A stretch of 64,000 bases of DNA from Betaproteobacteria bacterium (GCA_016705475.1 JADIYD010000006.1:186001-250000); one strand, 5' to 3'. Positions 25,819-34,713 are shown, numbered from the stretch's first letter. A program made the numbers and translations. Notes: generated from the letters alone by a model not told the origin.

Positions 25819-27582
25819 ATGCCCAGAAAACCGTTATCAGCCCCCTACCTTTACCAGCGTGGCCGCTTGTTCGGTTTCCGTTGGACCTGCTCCCCGCGAC
25901 TGGCCGAACAGATCGGCCGCAATGAGCTGCGCCGCTCACTAGGCACCGGCTATCTGGCCGTTGCGGTTCGCCGTGCAATCGAAATTGCTGCGAAAATCAG
26001 TGTTTTGGAAACAAAGCTTGACTCTTGCGACATGCGCGAACTCAAACGCACCGACCTCCTGACCGTTCTCAATCACTATTTTCATACCGCCCTCGCTGAC
26101 ACAGAGCGTTGGCGCACCGAAAGCGATGGGTTGACCCCGGCGGACGTCGAGGCTGAGTTGATTGCGCTGGAATTCATGGCCCGCGACACCCGCGAACGGT
26201 TGAGCCTGCACAGGTCTGATGAGCCGCATGACAACCTCAAGGTAGTGGCGGGTGATGCAGGCTTCGAGGTTCCAGTGCCGGATTCCGCCATGGCGAAAGA
26301 ATTGGCGCGAGGCATTTTGCGCACGGATGCCAGGCTCATCGAGATCGAGATGCGTCGAACGCGCGGGGACTACACGGACGACACATCGCTCATGCAACCG
26401 CTTGCGGCAACGCCCGCATATGCCGGTGCAGGCTCAAGGCGATTGTCGGAAGTGATCAGGCTCTTCAGCGAAGAAAATAAGGGCGAGTGGAATCACCGTA
26501 CCGGGATCGACAACAAGGCCATTTTTCGTGACCTGATAGAGATCCTCGGTGACCCGCCGATTGGTCTATTGAGCAAGGATGCGCTGATCGACTACAGCGA
26601 GAAAACCAAGAAGCTGCCGCCGAATCACAACAAAACACCCCGCTTCAAAGACCTGAGCATCGCTGACCTGCTCAAGCTACCAGAATTGCCGCCGTCAGCG
26701 CCGCACACCGTCAACAAGCGATTCGTTCGCGTGCAGCAGCTTTTCGCCTGGGCCTCGATGAAAGGCTACATCCCCGATGGCGTTTGTCCAAAACTGACGA
26801 TCCGAGAGACGCATAAAACTAAGCGCAAGGTGCTGCGCGACATCTTCGATGCGGATGACTTGAAGGCAATTTTTCTTTGTGACGAGTTTGCAAGTGACCG
26901 GATCGGCACACAACGTCGAACACCCTACATGTACTGGGTGCCGCTCTTGGCTCTGTTTGCCGGTGCTCGTCTGGAAGAAATCATGAGTCTGCGGACCAAG
27001 GATATCGTCATGGTTGGCGATGTCCTGTGCCTCGACATCAACCGCGAATTGGACAAGCGGGAACTTGGGCAGGCAATGACCGATCGGCGAGGGAATTTGG
27101 TTGTTCAAGAGAAGCAGCTTAAGAACGATGACTCAGTGCGTATCTGTGCGATTCATCCAACCGTGATCGACCTCGGATTCGTTGAATATGTTGAGTATCG
27201 ACGCAGGCGTAAGGACATCCGACTGTTTCCGGAGACCAAGGTGCGTGCAGGAACCGAGCGTCATGGAACGACAGCGTCCAACTGGTTTGGGCGATACCTG
27301 GATCGACGGGGCATTACGTCCCGGAAGAAGGTGTTTCATTCGTTCCGGCATACTTTCATCAATGCGTTGAAGCAGAATGGCGTCGACTTGGAACTGGCGA
27401 GGGAACTTGCCGGCCACCAAGGAGCGTCAATCACCTATGCGCTTTATGGCAAGGATTTGATGCCTGGTGTTCAGCGAGAGATTCTGAAGCGGCTGGATTT
27501 CTGGGGGATTGATTTTTCGCCACTGGCAGGGAAGTGGAAGGCTATGCTATCTGATTATGGGAAGTGTGATCTCAGAAGATAG
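25819..27582 (+). CDS. Tyrosine recombinase / integrase of the element
   Basis: Site-specific integrase of 587 residues, long for the family because of an extended N-terminal part (about 1-300, including a DUF6538-like start). The catalytic set is visible in the C-terminal half: Arg in FAGARLEEIMSL, HxxR in FHSFRHTFINAL, the His of AGHQG, and nucleophile Tyr in ITYALYGKD. It begins 80 bases inside the left boundary and reads into the element, the usual arrangement for a tRNA-targeting integrase. It would integrate and, with an unidentified excisionase, excise the island. A small excisionase gene was not found. Confidence 0.93.
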   Translation: MPRKPLSAPYLYQRGRLFGFRWTCSPRLAEQIGRNELRRSLGTGYLAVAVRRAIEIAAKISVLETKLDSCDMRELKRTDLLTVLNHYFHTALADTERWRTESDGLTPADVEAELIALEFMARDTRERLSLHRSDEPHDNLKVVAGDAGFEVPVPDSAMAKELARGILRTDARLIEIEMRRTRGDYTDDTSLMQPLAATPAYAGAGSRRLSEVIRLFSEENKGEWNHRTGIDNKAIFRDLIEILGDPPIGLLSKDALIDYSEKTKKLPPNHNKTPRFKDLSIADLLKLPELPPSAPHTVNKRFVRVQQLFAWASMKGYIPDGVCPKLTIRETHKTKRKVLRDIFDADDLKAIFLCDEFASDRIGTQRRTPYMYWVPLLALFAGARLEEIMSLRTKDIVMVGDVLCLDINRELDKRELGQAMTDRRGNLVVQEKQLKNDDSVRICAIHPTVIDLGFVEYVEYRRRRKDIRLFPETKVRAGTERHGTTASNWFGRYLDRRGITSRKKVFHSFRHTFINALKQNGVDLELARELAGHQGASITYALYGKDLMPGVQREILKRLDFWGIDFSPLAGKWKAMLSDYGKCDLRR

Positions 27583-27904
27583 ATGGTCGAATGTGCTGCT
27601 CGGAGGGCAACAGTCGGCCAAAATGAGCCATTGACCCCTAGTTACCGAATAGGGGCTTCAGACTTTTTACTGACCTGCGATTTCGAACGGCAGCCTATCG
27701 AGACTGGCCAGTCAGGATTCTCCAACGTGACCCGACGAACTGCTACGTTCTTTTGTCGGAATATCTTACAGTCTCCACAATGCTCTGCACTTCAGATGCA
27801 TATAACACATTGATTATGGGAGATAATCATTATAAGGCATGAATTGTGCTTTTCATGCAACCATAATATGGGGATTCTGTAAATAAAAATCGGGAGGATT
27901 GTTT
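27583..27904. other. AT-rich gap between integrase and cargo gene
   Basis: These 322 bases hold no supported gene; a 76-codon frame at 27583-27813 has no ribosome site or protein-like features. The last part (27800-27860) is AT-rich, with repeated TTAT/ATAAT elements that could be the promoter of the exported-protein gene. GGGAGGA at 27892-27898 is the ribosome-binding site for that gene. Confidence 0.5.
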
Positions 27905-29878
27905 ATGCCACGTGCTTCTATCCAGTTCATTGCTTGTTTGTTGCTGGTCACCGGTTTTGTTCCTGTAACGAATGCCACACTTGTATCCCGTCTAGGTGGC
28001 CAAGCGGTGTATGACACAGACCTCAATGTAACCTGGCTAACCGATGCAAACTTGGCTAGCACCGAAACATTTGGAGTAAGCGGCATCACCACCACTGGCT
28101 TCATGGATGGGGGTACCACTCAAACTTGGATTGCTGCTATGAACGCTTCCAATGGTGGCTTAGGATATTTGGGCTACAACAACTGGCGGCTACCAACAAC
28201 TGGCCCGGTCAACGGCACTTCCTTCAATTACCCAAATTCTAACAATGGCTCAACGGACTCTGGCTATAACATAAGTGCAACAGGTACCCCTTATGCGGGG
28301 AGCACAGGTAATGAGATGGCGTATTTGTACTATAACAATCTGAGCAATCAATCTCTCTGCAATCCCGTCACATCGACGGTTTCCAATTGTGTCCCACAAT
28401 CTGTTGGGTTGACCAATGTTGGCCCCTTTACAAACCTCAAGTCCCAGTGGTACTGGTCCGGTACTGTATACCCAAATTCAGACGCGCGGTGGATGTTCGG
28501 TTTCATGAACGGTAGCCAGTACTTGGTCGGCGGTGACCAAACACATCTAGCATTGGTCGTTGGTTCGGGCGATGTCTTCTCAGGTCCGCCACTACCAGCC
28601 CCTCTTCAGATTCAGGCAAACCCTACCCCAATATTGCCGACTAAGACGCCACCAGCCAGTTATTTTCCCGCTATCACTCCATCTTTCTCCTCACAGATAA
28701 GCCCTTTCGCACAAAGTACTGCAAGCCAATTTGATTCCCCAACGGCGCAAAATCTCAATCTTCTTGTATCTGACGTTAAGCCGTTGGTCGACCCACAATC
28801 CGGTGTCACTCAATGGCTAAAGGCTACTGCTAAAGTTGCGGCTCCTGATATTGAGAAAAGCGCGGGGATATTGGCTTTTGTAAGTAATGTAGGATCTACT
28901 GTCGTCGACTGGGCAACGGGATCGCTAGCTGAGGGCTTCGCGGCAACTGTTAACTTATGGGGAGATACTAATTTAGCAGGAAAGGTTGTTGATGCTTCCC
29001 CCGCAGCTAAGCAAATATATGACGCCGCTCAAACTACGTCTGCCGTCGCTGGTTGCTTAGGCGTCTTGACACCAGGTGCTATTTATGCAGATTTGTACTT
29101 TTGCTTGGTAGGTGCGACAGCTAGCGTGATGGCAGAGGACTTGGCTCCGGCTCTTAGAAAGTTTGGTGCTGATCCTCCTGACCCAAGCTACACCTCAATA
29201 TTCCAAGCCAATACGCAACTTCCGGCAATTCCAAGCACGGGTGATCCCGTTGTGGACAGGTACTACCAAAATGTAATCGGCGCTGCCACATTGGCTGGAG
29301 TTTATTTGAATGCAGTCAATGCATCATTGGATAAATACGCTGGTGCTTATTTGGCAGGTGATACGATATATATGACGTATCAGATGCAAGCGTACCTAGC
29401 GTATTTAAAGTTATATGATCAAGCACTACACGACCTTCAGACTAACCTCGATGCTTTTGGTGCACTCGCTGACTTGAGTCAATTTAATAACCTTGTTTAT
29501 GACCCATTAAAGCTAATCACTTTGCAACAGAAGGTGGCGTTGAATGGTTTCAGTACTGGCGTAATTGATTACTTTAAATCGCTCGGTTACACACCAGAAG
29601 AATTGGAGCAGTTGCAGGCTGAGTTTGTGGCGTTCGATCCTTACTCACTTGAAGGTACTGCATTAGATGCCCTGCACTTACTGCAGGATGGGATCGCATT
29701 AGCATCCTCCCTGCCTGACCGTACAGACCGCTCCATACCGGAGCCATCCACAATTGTGTTAATCCTAATCGCTGTTGCAATTCTTATGTTAGCTCGATTG
29801 CAGAAAGAGAAGTTTCGACTGCACTTTCTGCCGCAGCTTATCGCTGGTTGCGGATTTAGCCTTCCCCGTCGGCAATGA
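27905..29878 (+). CDS. Exported DUF1566-like protein with a PEP-CTERM sorting signal
   Basis: Predicted secreted protein of 657 residues from ATG 27905 (GGGAGGA upstream). A signal peptide (about 1-24) is followed by a DUF1566/Lcl-like domain (about 30-230) with the pattern VYDTDLNVTWLTDANLAS and YNNWRLPTTGPVNG, common in PEP-CTERM proteins. The middle (about 270-600) is a helical region I do not recognise. The C-terminus reads IPEPST, then a hydrophobic helix (IVLILIAVAILMLA) and basic residues, that is a PEP-CTERM signal for exosortase at about residue 612; unusually, 20 more residues follow. It is markedly AT-rich against the chromosome, so it was acquired. The host must supply exosortase; none is in this window. 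Confidence 0.8.
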   Translation: MPRASIQFIACLLLVTGFVPVTNATLVSRLGGQAVYDTDLNVTWLTDANLASTETFGVSGITTTGFMDGGTTQTWIAAMNASNGGLGYLGYNNWRLPTTGPVNGTSFNYPNSNNGSTDSGYNISATGTPYAGSTGNEMAYLYYNNLSNQSLCNPVTSTVSNCVPQSVGLTNVGPFTNLKSQWYWSGTVYPNSDARWMFGFMNGSQYLVGGDQTHLALVVGSGDVFSGPPLPAPLQIQANPTPILPTKTPPASYFPAITPSFSSQISPFAQSTASQFDSPTAQNLNLLVSDVKPLVDPQSGVTQWLKATAKVAAPDIEKSAGILAFVSNVGSTVVDWATGSLAEGFAATVNLWGDTNLAGKVVDASPAAKQIYDAAQTTSAVAGCLGVLTPGAIYADLYFCLVGATASVMAEDLAPALRKFGADPPDPSYTSIFQANTQLPAIPSTGDPVVDRYYQNVIGAATLAGVYLNAVNASLDKYAGAYLAGDTIYMTYQMQAYLAYLKLYDQALHDLQTNLDAFGALADLSQFNNLVYDPLKLITLQQKVALNGFSTGVIDYFKSLGYTPEELEQLQAEFVAFDPYSLEGTALDALHLLQDGIALASSLPDRTDRSIPEPSTIVLILIAVAILMLARLQKEKFRLHFLPQLIAGCGFSLPRRQ

Positions 29879-29979
29879 CTGCACCCGCTGCTTTGCAGAC
29901 TGAGAGGGCCTAGAGTGCTAGTGACCGCAGAGGTTCGTGTCCTCTCTTTAACAGTTCGCGTTGGTTTGTCTCCGGTTCC

Positions 29980-32505
29980 CTATTCCGGAAGACATACGTT
30001 GTTCCGCATGCCGTCGTTCAGCTTCATGCCAAGCCGTTGACAAAGGTCGGCAGCAACCTTCTCGAACAGCTGGCCACGCGGTAGCGTCTGCGGCCTGTAC
30101 TCCCGGCGCTTTGCGTTCTTGACGTCCTGAATCGTAATGCCGAGTTTCTCGGCAATCTCTGCATGCTTCAGCTTGCCCGGTGACCACCCGCCCGCGTGGT
30201 GCATGATTGCACGCAGCAGCATGCGCCGGATTGTTTGTTCCGACCCGCCATGGATTTTGACGCCTGCCAGATTCAGCTTCACAGCTTCGCGTGTCGCTCT
30301 GTTTCCCCGCTTACGAACGATGGCTGCCGCTTCCCGGTGACGGTAGACGTCGCCGATGTTCTCGAACGGCTTTGAACTGCCGTCCGCTTGCAAGTCACGC
30401 TTCCAGTCCCAGTCTGTATTTGCTCTTCTCGTCTCGTTCTTGCTTACCAAATCGTCAGCTTTTCCGTCTGCAATGTCATAGCAGCTGATCAAGCGACGGA
30501 AGCGAAGCACTGAGGGTTTGTCTTCCGCAAAAAGCTCTTCCAGAACATCCTTGACGTCATCGGGCACGCCATCGATTTTGTGTCCGCCCTTGGCAATGAA
30601 TGTCTGTTTTCCATCCTGTGCCAGGAAGTATCCCCGCGTTTTGAAAACCTCGTATTCGTCGCCGATGTGCTTTGCTTCAATCCAGCCTTCGGGGTCTAGT
30701 CCCAGGTTGATGCGCCCCTGCTGCATCGCCTTGATTGCCAGATAACGCTGTGTGATCTGCCCGTACTCGGGAATCAGATCAGCGAACGCCGGCATCGATT
30801 TCGGCGAAAAGTGCCGATTGTCCGTTACCCCGAAAACCCCCATACAGCCATCCGTGGTGCTCGCCAGCAATTCAGCCCCAGCCTGCACCATGGCATCTTC
30901 CATGCAGCAGAGCGCCGCACGCACAAGTGACGTAGTCATGGCCGCATACACGACGTTCGTGATCTGAGACTCGGGCAGCTCTGCGTAGTTGCCCTCAAGG
31001 TCGCGCACATTCCGTTCCTTGCTGCCCTGCGCAAGCTTGCCATAGAGACTGTTTGCAGCTTCCTTGTACAGGCCGTTCTCAATCGTGCTCTTGTCGTGCT
31101 TTGCGCGTTCCTGGACGATGACCCGCAGGTAATCGCCGAAAGCAGATATGACCGAAGCGCCCTCTATGATCGGTTGCCACTTGTAGAAGGAACGCAGAAC
31201 GATCTTGGCACCCCTCGACTTGGCAAGCAGCAATTCCGGCAGCCCGCAGTGACTGATGCCGATGCGTGGATAAAGCAGGCCATAAGCTCCGGACACGGGC
31301 AGGCAAGGTTCGGCACCCACGGGAAACTCAAAACCAACCTCTCCAAGGCCGATCGGTAGATAAGCACCGTTCGCGGCAGCGAAGAACGACAACAGCTCGG
31401 ATTCATGAGTGACCCGCGTTGGCGGAATATTGAAATCAATGGCCGGCAGCACCGCCATCGCGGCAGGGTAGGCGCCCGCCAGGTCGAAATCGACCACCAT
31501 CTTATTGCCGGGCAGTTTGACGTGTTCATGTCGAGCGGCGTAATTCCTGCCGCCGTGAAAGCAGCTGGTAGCAATCGTGTCGCTCAGCTGTCGATTCATG
31601 CTCTTGATCTTGATTACCTTCTGCTTACCTCGCTTGTCCAGGATCGTCTTTTCGATGTTGCCGTGGTAGGCGTCGGAACCGTAACCAGACCTGTCCAGCC
31701 AAGCGCGGAAGCCAGTGGCGGACATACCGCCCAAGGTCATGGGCAGTTTTGCAACGCCAGTGATGCGTTCGACGGTGTTGCCGATCTTGACCAGGTATTC
31801 GAGGCCGGCGCGTGTATCGGTCATCGCGTATGACTTGAACAGTTCGGGGTCTTCGTGAAACAGACGCAGCATGTCAGCGCGAGAGTGTCCGAACTGTTCC
31901 AGCTTGAGCTTTGGAACGCTGCAAATTGCGCTGGCTTTCTCCAGACTGCCCCGGCCAGGGGTGAGAAGCATCGTATCTCTTAGCGTCAGGCTGATGTCGG
32001 TTGCGTGTCCGCCGGGCCGCGTGGCTTTCATGTGCAGGTCACGGGCAGTGATCAGTGTCTTGCCGATCGCGGTCAACGCTTCCTTCCAGTTGTTCCGGTC
32101 GGCCAGCATCGCCCATTCGGCCACTGTGTAATGCGCAACCAGCAGAATCGGTACGGGCTTTTCAGACCGGCGTGGAATGCCAGCCAGGTCAAGCGCCCAC
32201 CCAGTCAGTTGCGCGAGCTTGGGGCGGTCGCCATCGGGTAGTTTGAACTCTTCAAAATAGTCCCATTCATCCCGGCCTCGTCGAACGAACAGTGACAGCT
32301 GCATGGAGAGCAAGAAATTGACCCTGGTCGGATCGATGGCGGCATTGAAACCGTCATGCGGGCAGTATTCGGTGTCGTAGCAGGCGATGACGTTGTAAGG
32401 CGACCAGACAGCGCCGGTCGGGCGTTCAAGCAGGCTGGCATCGAATGGTGTCAAACGGCCGCTATGGGGGAGTGCTACCTCCGACTCTCTCTTCATAAGG
32501 GACAT
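29980..32505 (-). CDS. B-family DNA polymerase, piPolB-like
   Basis: DNA polymerase of 841 residues. ATG 32505 is chosen because a perfect AGGAGGT lies at the right distance. Exonuclease motifs: Exo I CYDTEY (Asp44, Glu46), an Exo II-like LVAHYTVAEW, Exo III YAMTD (226-230). Then FHGGRNYAARHE (about 317-327), palm motif A DFDLAGAYP (about 339-347), motif B YKEAANSLYGK (481-490), motif C STTDGCM (Asp552) in place of the usual YxDTDS. This series and the length fit the primer-independent PolB group of pipolins better than phage protein-primed polymerases, and no terminal-protein gene is seen; both points are inference. It would replicate the excised element. A helix-turn-helix-like segment (about 785-810) ends the protein. 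Proofreading residues appear intact. Confidence 0.82.
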   Translation of the reverse strand: MSLMKRESEVALPHSGRLTPFDASLLERPTGAVWSPYNVIACYDTEYCPHDGFNAAIDPTRVNFLLSMQLSLFVRRGRDEWDYFEEFKLPDGDRPKLAQLTGWALDLAGIPRRSEKPVPILLVAHYTVAEWAMLADRNNWKEALTAIGKTLITARDLHMKATRPGGHATDISLTLRDTMLLTPGRGSLEKASAICSVPKLKLEQFGHSRADMLRLFHEDPELFKSYAMTDTRAGLEYLVKIGNTVERITGVAKLPMTLGGMSATGFRAWLDRSGYGSDAYHGNIEKTILDKRGKQKVIKIKSMNRQLSDTIATSCFHGGRNYAARHEHVKLPGNKMVVDFDLAGAYPAAMAVLPAIDFNIPPTRVTHESELLSFFAAANGAYLPIGLGEVGFEFPVGAEPCLPVSGAYGLLYPRIGISHCGLPELLLAKSRGAKIVLRSFYKWQPIIEGASVISAFGDYLRVIVQERAKHDKSTIENGLYKEAANSLYGKLAQGSKERNVRDLEGNYAELPESQITNVVYAAMTTSLVRAALCCMEDAMVQAGAELLASTTDGCMGVFGVTDNRHFSPKSMPAFADLIPEYGQITQRYLAIKAMQQGRINLGLDPEGWIEAKHIGDEYEVFKTRGYFLAQDGKQTFIAKGGHKIDGVPDDVKDVLEELFAEDKPSVLRFRRLISCYDIADGKADDLVSKNETRRANTDWDWKRDLQADGSSKPFENIGDVYRHREAAAIVRKRGNRATREAVKLNLAGVKIHGGSEQTIRRMLLRAIMHHAGGWSPGKLKHAEIAEKLGITIQDVKNAKRREYRPQTLPRGQLFEKVAADLCQRLGMKLNDGMRNNVCLPE

Positions 32506-32581
32506 TTGAAACCTCCTGTTTTTGCAAGCCATCCCGGCTGATTGTATGGGCGTTGTAGGTTCGAGAGCGCCCATATTTGAT

Positions 32582-32968
32582 CTACAACCCAAACAGCGAG
32601 CGATCGGCAGGCCGGGTTACTTTTTCGTCAAGCAGTTGCATCAACGGTGTGCGCCAGGCGGCGTCATCGAGCATGCGTAAAACCACAGCGCCGACGATGA
32701 TCTTCCGCTTGTTGTCCAGTGCACGCCGGCGGGCAGCTTCTGAGCGTTGAACGCGAAGCATTGCGACATCCTTCTGGCGTCCCAACTGAGACAGCTTGTC
32801 GGCTGCGATTGCTTTGCGGATCGTCAGCGTAATGAGCCGCTTGGTTGTCTCGTCCGGCCAGTTTTCATCCTGAGAGCGTTGAATCAACTGCCCCACATCT
32901 TCTTGGACTTGATTGCCGATGGCGTTATCGGCGAAGTCCGGGAATCTGACATCCTGAAATTTGATCAT
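32582..32968 (-). CDS. TraD-like mobilization accessory protein
   Basis: A 128-residue basic protein. The C-terminal half (DNKRKIIVGAVVLRMLDDAAWRTPLMQLLDEKVTRPADRSLFGL) follows the pattern of the TraD/MobC-like family (RRKxxxGA...LL..L......RPxDRxLF) found beside MobA/TraA relaxases. The N-terminal half is helical and charged. It is divergent from the relaxase gene across the candidate oriT, the standard place for a relaxosome protein, and lies upstream of the polymerase gene with about 76 bases between. A terminal-protein or primase role for the polymerase cannot be excluded but nothing supports it. Confidence 0.72.
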   Translation of the reverse strand: MIKFQDVRFPDFADNAIGNQVQEDVGQLIQRSQDENWPDETTKRLITLTIRKAIAADKLSQLGRQKDVAMLRVQRSEAARRRALDNKRKIIVGAVVLRMLDDAAWRTPLMQLLDEKVTRPADRSLFGL

Positions 32969-33084
32969 ATGCGTACTATTGATTTGTCAAATGCGATTTA
33001 CGCAAGCTATCATCTTCGATATGACGATGTCGAGTAAAAACCAGGCGATATGAAAAACTGTACTGACAACATACCCCTCCGTGA

Positions 33085-33122
33085 GGAGCGCACATATGCA
33101 TCAAAATTGATGCGTGCGCTCC
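33085..33122. promoter_or_regulatory. Candidate oriT palindrome upstream of the relaxase
   Basis: GGAGCGCAC (33085-33093) pairs with GTGCGCTCC (33114-33122); an inner GCATCA-AAAT-TGATGC stem-loop lies at 98-113, with a four-base bulge on the left only. It lies 40 bases before the relaxase start in the divergent gap. GTGCGCTCC recalls the GTGCGCCCT core of IncQ nick sites. An operator or attenuator is an alternative. Confidence 0.55.
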
Positions 33123-33161
33123 GGGCGGAGGAAAAACAACAGCAAGCGGGGAGTGGGCACC

Positions 33162-34340
33162 ATGGCAATTTTTCACTTGAACGCACGACCTATTCAGCGT
33201 CGCAAAGGCGGTACTGCATCGGGTCTGGGGGCTTACATGCTCGACGCTGAAATCGTCGATCCGTATGACGGAAGGCGGCACCGGCAACGAGGCCGTCACT
33301 GCCATGACATCACGGCAATGACCTTCTTTCCTGGCGTGGAAGATTTCTTTGACACACCGTCAGCGGCGTTCCGCAGCATTGATGTGTTTGAGAAGCGCAA
33401 GGATGCCACTTTGGGTCTTGAGGTCGAATTTGCGTTGCCCCATGAGCTGGATCGCAGACAGCAAATTGCCGTCGTATCGAACTATGCCGCTGCCATTTCA
33501 GACCGTGACGGCAGATATGTGGTCGCGTGTATTCATCACAAACAAGGGAACGAACATTGTCACCTGTGGATTTCAGACCGCCCAGTCGGTAGGGATGGCT
33601 CAGGGAATGTCGTTTGGGGCAAAAAAGACAACACGCCAAAGGCGAATCAAGAACGCCTGTTTTTCTATCGTGAAGCCTGGGCAGCAGCTGCCAACGATGC
33701 ACTCAGGTTAGCGGGTTGTGATGCGCGGATTGACCATCGCAGCAACAGCGAACGCGGTATCTCTCAAACGCCGTTTCGCCATGAAGGGAAAAATCCAAGT
33801 CCTGAAGCATTGGCCCATAACGAGGTGGTGCGGGCAGATCGTGAGTTGACCGCCGCAGTTCAGCAACAGCGTGCTACCGGTGCTGCGATCCTTCAGGTCA
33901 GAAGCGAGCATACGCAGATCGAAACCGACATTCACCGTGTCCGAGCAAAACTCAAAGAAATTGCGCAGAAGCACAGACCACGGAAGCAGACCGCATTTCA
34001 TGTCTCACTTTCTGTCGGTGCGTGCATGAAAAAGCGTGCGTTTAAGGAGACGGGAATGCCGTCGAGCGGCAATGAAATGAGGCCCACCGCGCCAGCCATG
34101 AATGCGCACGGTAACGACACACTTTGGCATCAGGCGATAGCGAAAGGGATGACCGAATTCGATGCAGCCTGCGTTGTGATGAGCAGGGGGTATAGCAACG
34201 AAGACCTCCTCGAAATGCTCGGCTACGACCTCGAAGGTGATTTGCGTGAGCAACGGCGTTTGCGCGGACATGATTGGCTGGTATTGCCAGAACCGAGAGT
34301 CAATCCAGCACCGTCACCCTGGGATACAGGGCCTACCTAA
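33162..34340 (+). CDS. MobA/MobL-family relaxase
   Basis: Plasmid-type relaxase of 392 residues that would nick oriT and lead transfer. ATG 33162 begins MAIFHLNARPIQRRKG, the family start, and gives a better N-terminus than the frame opening at 33114 inside the palindrome. The HUH-type metal motif is HHKQGNEHCHLWIS (His residues about 128-138). The C-terminal third (about 230-392) has a coiled coil and a helical region of unknown role. No helicase domain is fused, so it is a minimal mobilization relaxase, dependent on a helper conjugation system. It ends about 200 bases before attR. Confidence 0.82.
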   Translation: MAIFHLNARPIQRRKGGTASGLGAYMLDAEIVDPYDGRRHRQRGRHCHDITAMTFFPGVEDFFDTPSAAFRSIDVFEKRKDATLGLEVEFALPHELDRRQQIAVVSNYAAAISDRDGRYVVACIHHKQGNEHCHLWISDRPVGRDGSGNVVWGKKDNTPKANQERLFFYREAWAAAANDALRLAGCDARIDHRSNSERGISQTPFRHEGKNPSPEALAHNEVVRADRELTAAVQQQRATGAAILQVRSEHTQIETDIHRVRAKLKEIAQKHRPRKQTAFHVSLSVGACMKKRAFKETGMPSSGNEMRPTAPAMNAHGNDTLWHQAIAKGMTEFDAACVVMSRGYSNEDLLEMLGYDLEGDLREQRRLRGHDWLVLPEPRVNPAPSPWDTGPT

Positions 34341-34433
34341 ACGCAAATGCTGAGATCATTGGGTGGAGGTGTCCAGTGATGTCCCGACGCACACTGTTTT
34401 CCCCAGAGAGCGTCTGGCTTTGAAGGCCACTCA

Positions 34434-34444
34434 ACGTGTCCGAA
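34434..34444 (+). repeat. ACGTGTCCGAA, candidate integrase arm site (right)
   Basis: Exact 11-base match to 25806-25816 near the left end, same orientation, about 93 bases inside attR. A related GGTGTCCAGTGATGTCCCGAC lies at about 34369-34387. Confidence 0.45.
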
Positions 34445-34536
34445 GAGTGGTACGATTACAGGCCCAATCCACATGGACTGGTCTGCGGCAACCACGAAAA
34501 ATCAACGACTTATTTTGTGGTGCGAGCTAGGATGGT

Positions 34537-34554
34537 TTCCCATCGCCCGCTCCA
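34537..34554 (+). repeat. attR: 18-bp direct repeat
   Basis: TTCCCATCGCCCGCTCCA, identical to the tRNA-Gly 3' end at 25722-25739. Bases before it do not restore the rest of a tRNA, as expected for the distal junction. Confidence 0.9.
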
Positions 34555-34590
34555 CATCGAATTCAGTCAGATCGTTGATCTGTAAAAGAA

Positions 34591-34618
34591 AAAGCCAACC
34601 GAACCCGGTTGGCTTTTT
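34591..34618 (+). terminator. Intrinsic terminator, original tRNA-Gly terminator
   Basis: AAAGCCAACCG-AACC-CGGTTGGCTTT followed by TT and further T: an 11-bp stem with tetraloop. Being nearly symmetric with A-run and T-run, it may also stop the convergent ATPase transcript. Confidence 0.85.
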
Positions 34619-34713
34619 GTTTCAAATATCAGGACGAAGCCTGCGTAGCGTGAAATATCGATAAGACCCAACAGTGGGATGTATTCGATTTCTGGCCAAT
34701 GCCGTGAATATGT

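Larger units (their letters stand above)
25722..34554. mobile_element. Pipolin-like integrative mobilizable element in tRNA-Gly
   Basis: An 8.8-kb island bounded by an 18-bp exact direct repeat (TTCCCATCGCCCGCTCCA) made from the 3' end of tRNA-Gly. Contents in order: tyrosine recombinase, PEP-CTERM-type exported protein, B-family DNA polymerase (minus), TraD-like protein (minus), candidate oriT, MobA/MobL relaxase. The combination of tRNA-linked integrase, terminal repeats and a PolB with exonuclease and polymerase motifs is that of pipolins, elements carrying a primer-independent PolB; presence of a relaxase makes it mobilizable. It lacks conjugation pore genes and phage structural genes. 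Codon and base use are more AT-rich than the flanks, especially in the cargo gene, and no clear copy of the chromosomal 29-bp motif occurs inside. Confidence 0.85.
34341..34713. other. Right end of the element and tRNA-Gly downstream region
   Basis: No gene is supported in these 373 bases. They hold the right arm-site candidate (34434-34444), attR (34537-34554), and an intrinsic terminator (34591-34618). Removing the element would place that terminator about 50 bases behind the tRNA, so it is the original tRNA terminator displaced by integration. A 63-codon frame at 34473-34664 crosses attR and the terminator and is rejected. Confidence 0.7.

Noticed and set aside
34473..34664. 63-codon frame spanning attR
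   Set aside because: Runs through the attachment repeat and the intrinsic terminator; no ribosome-binding site.
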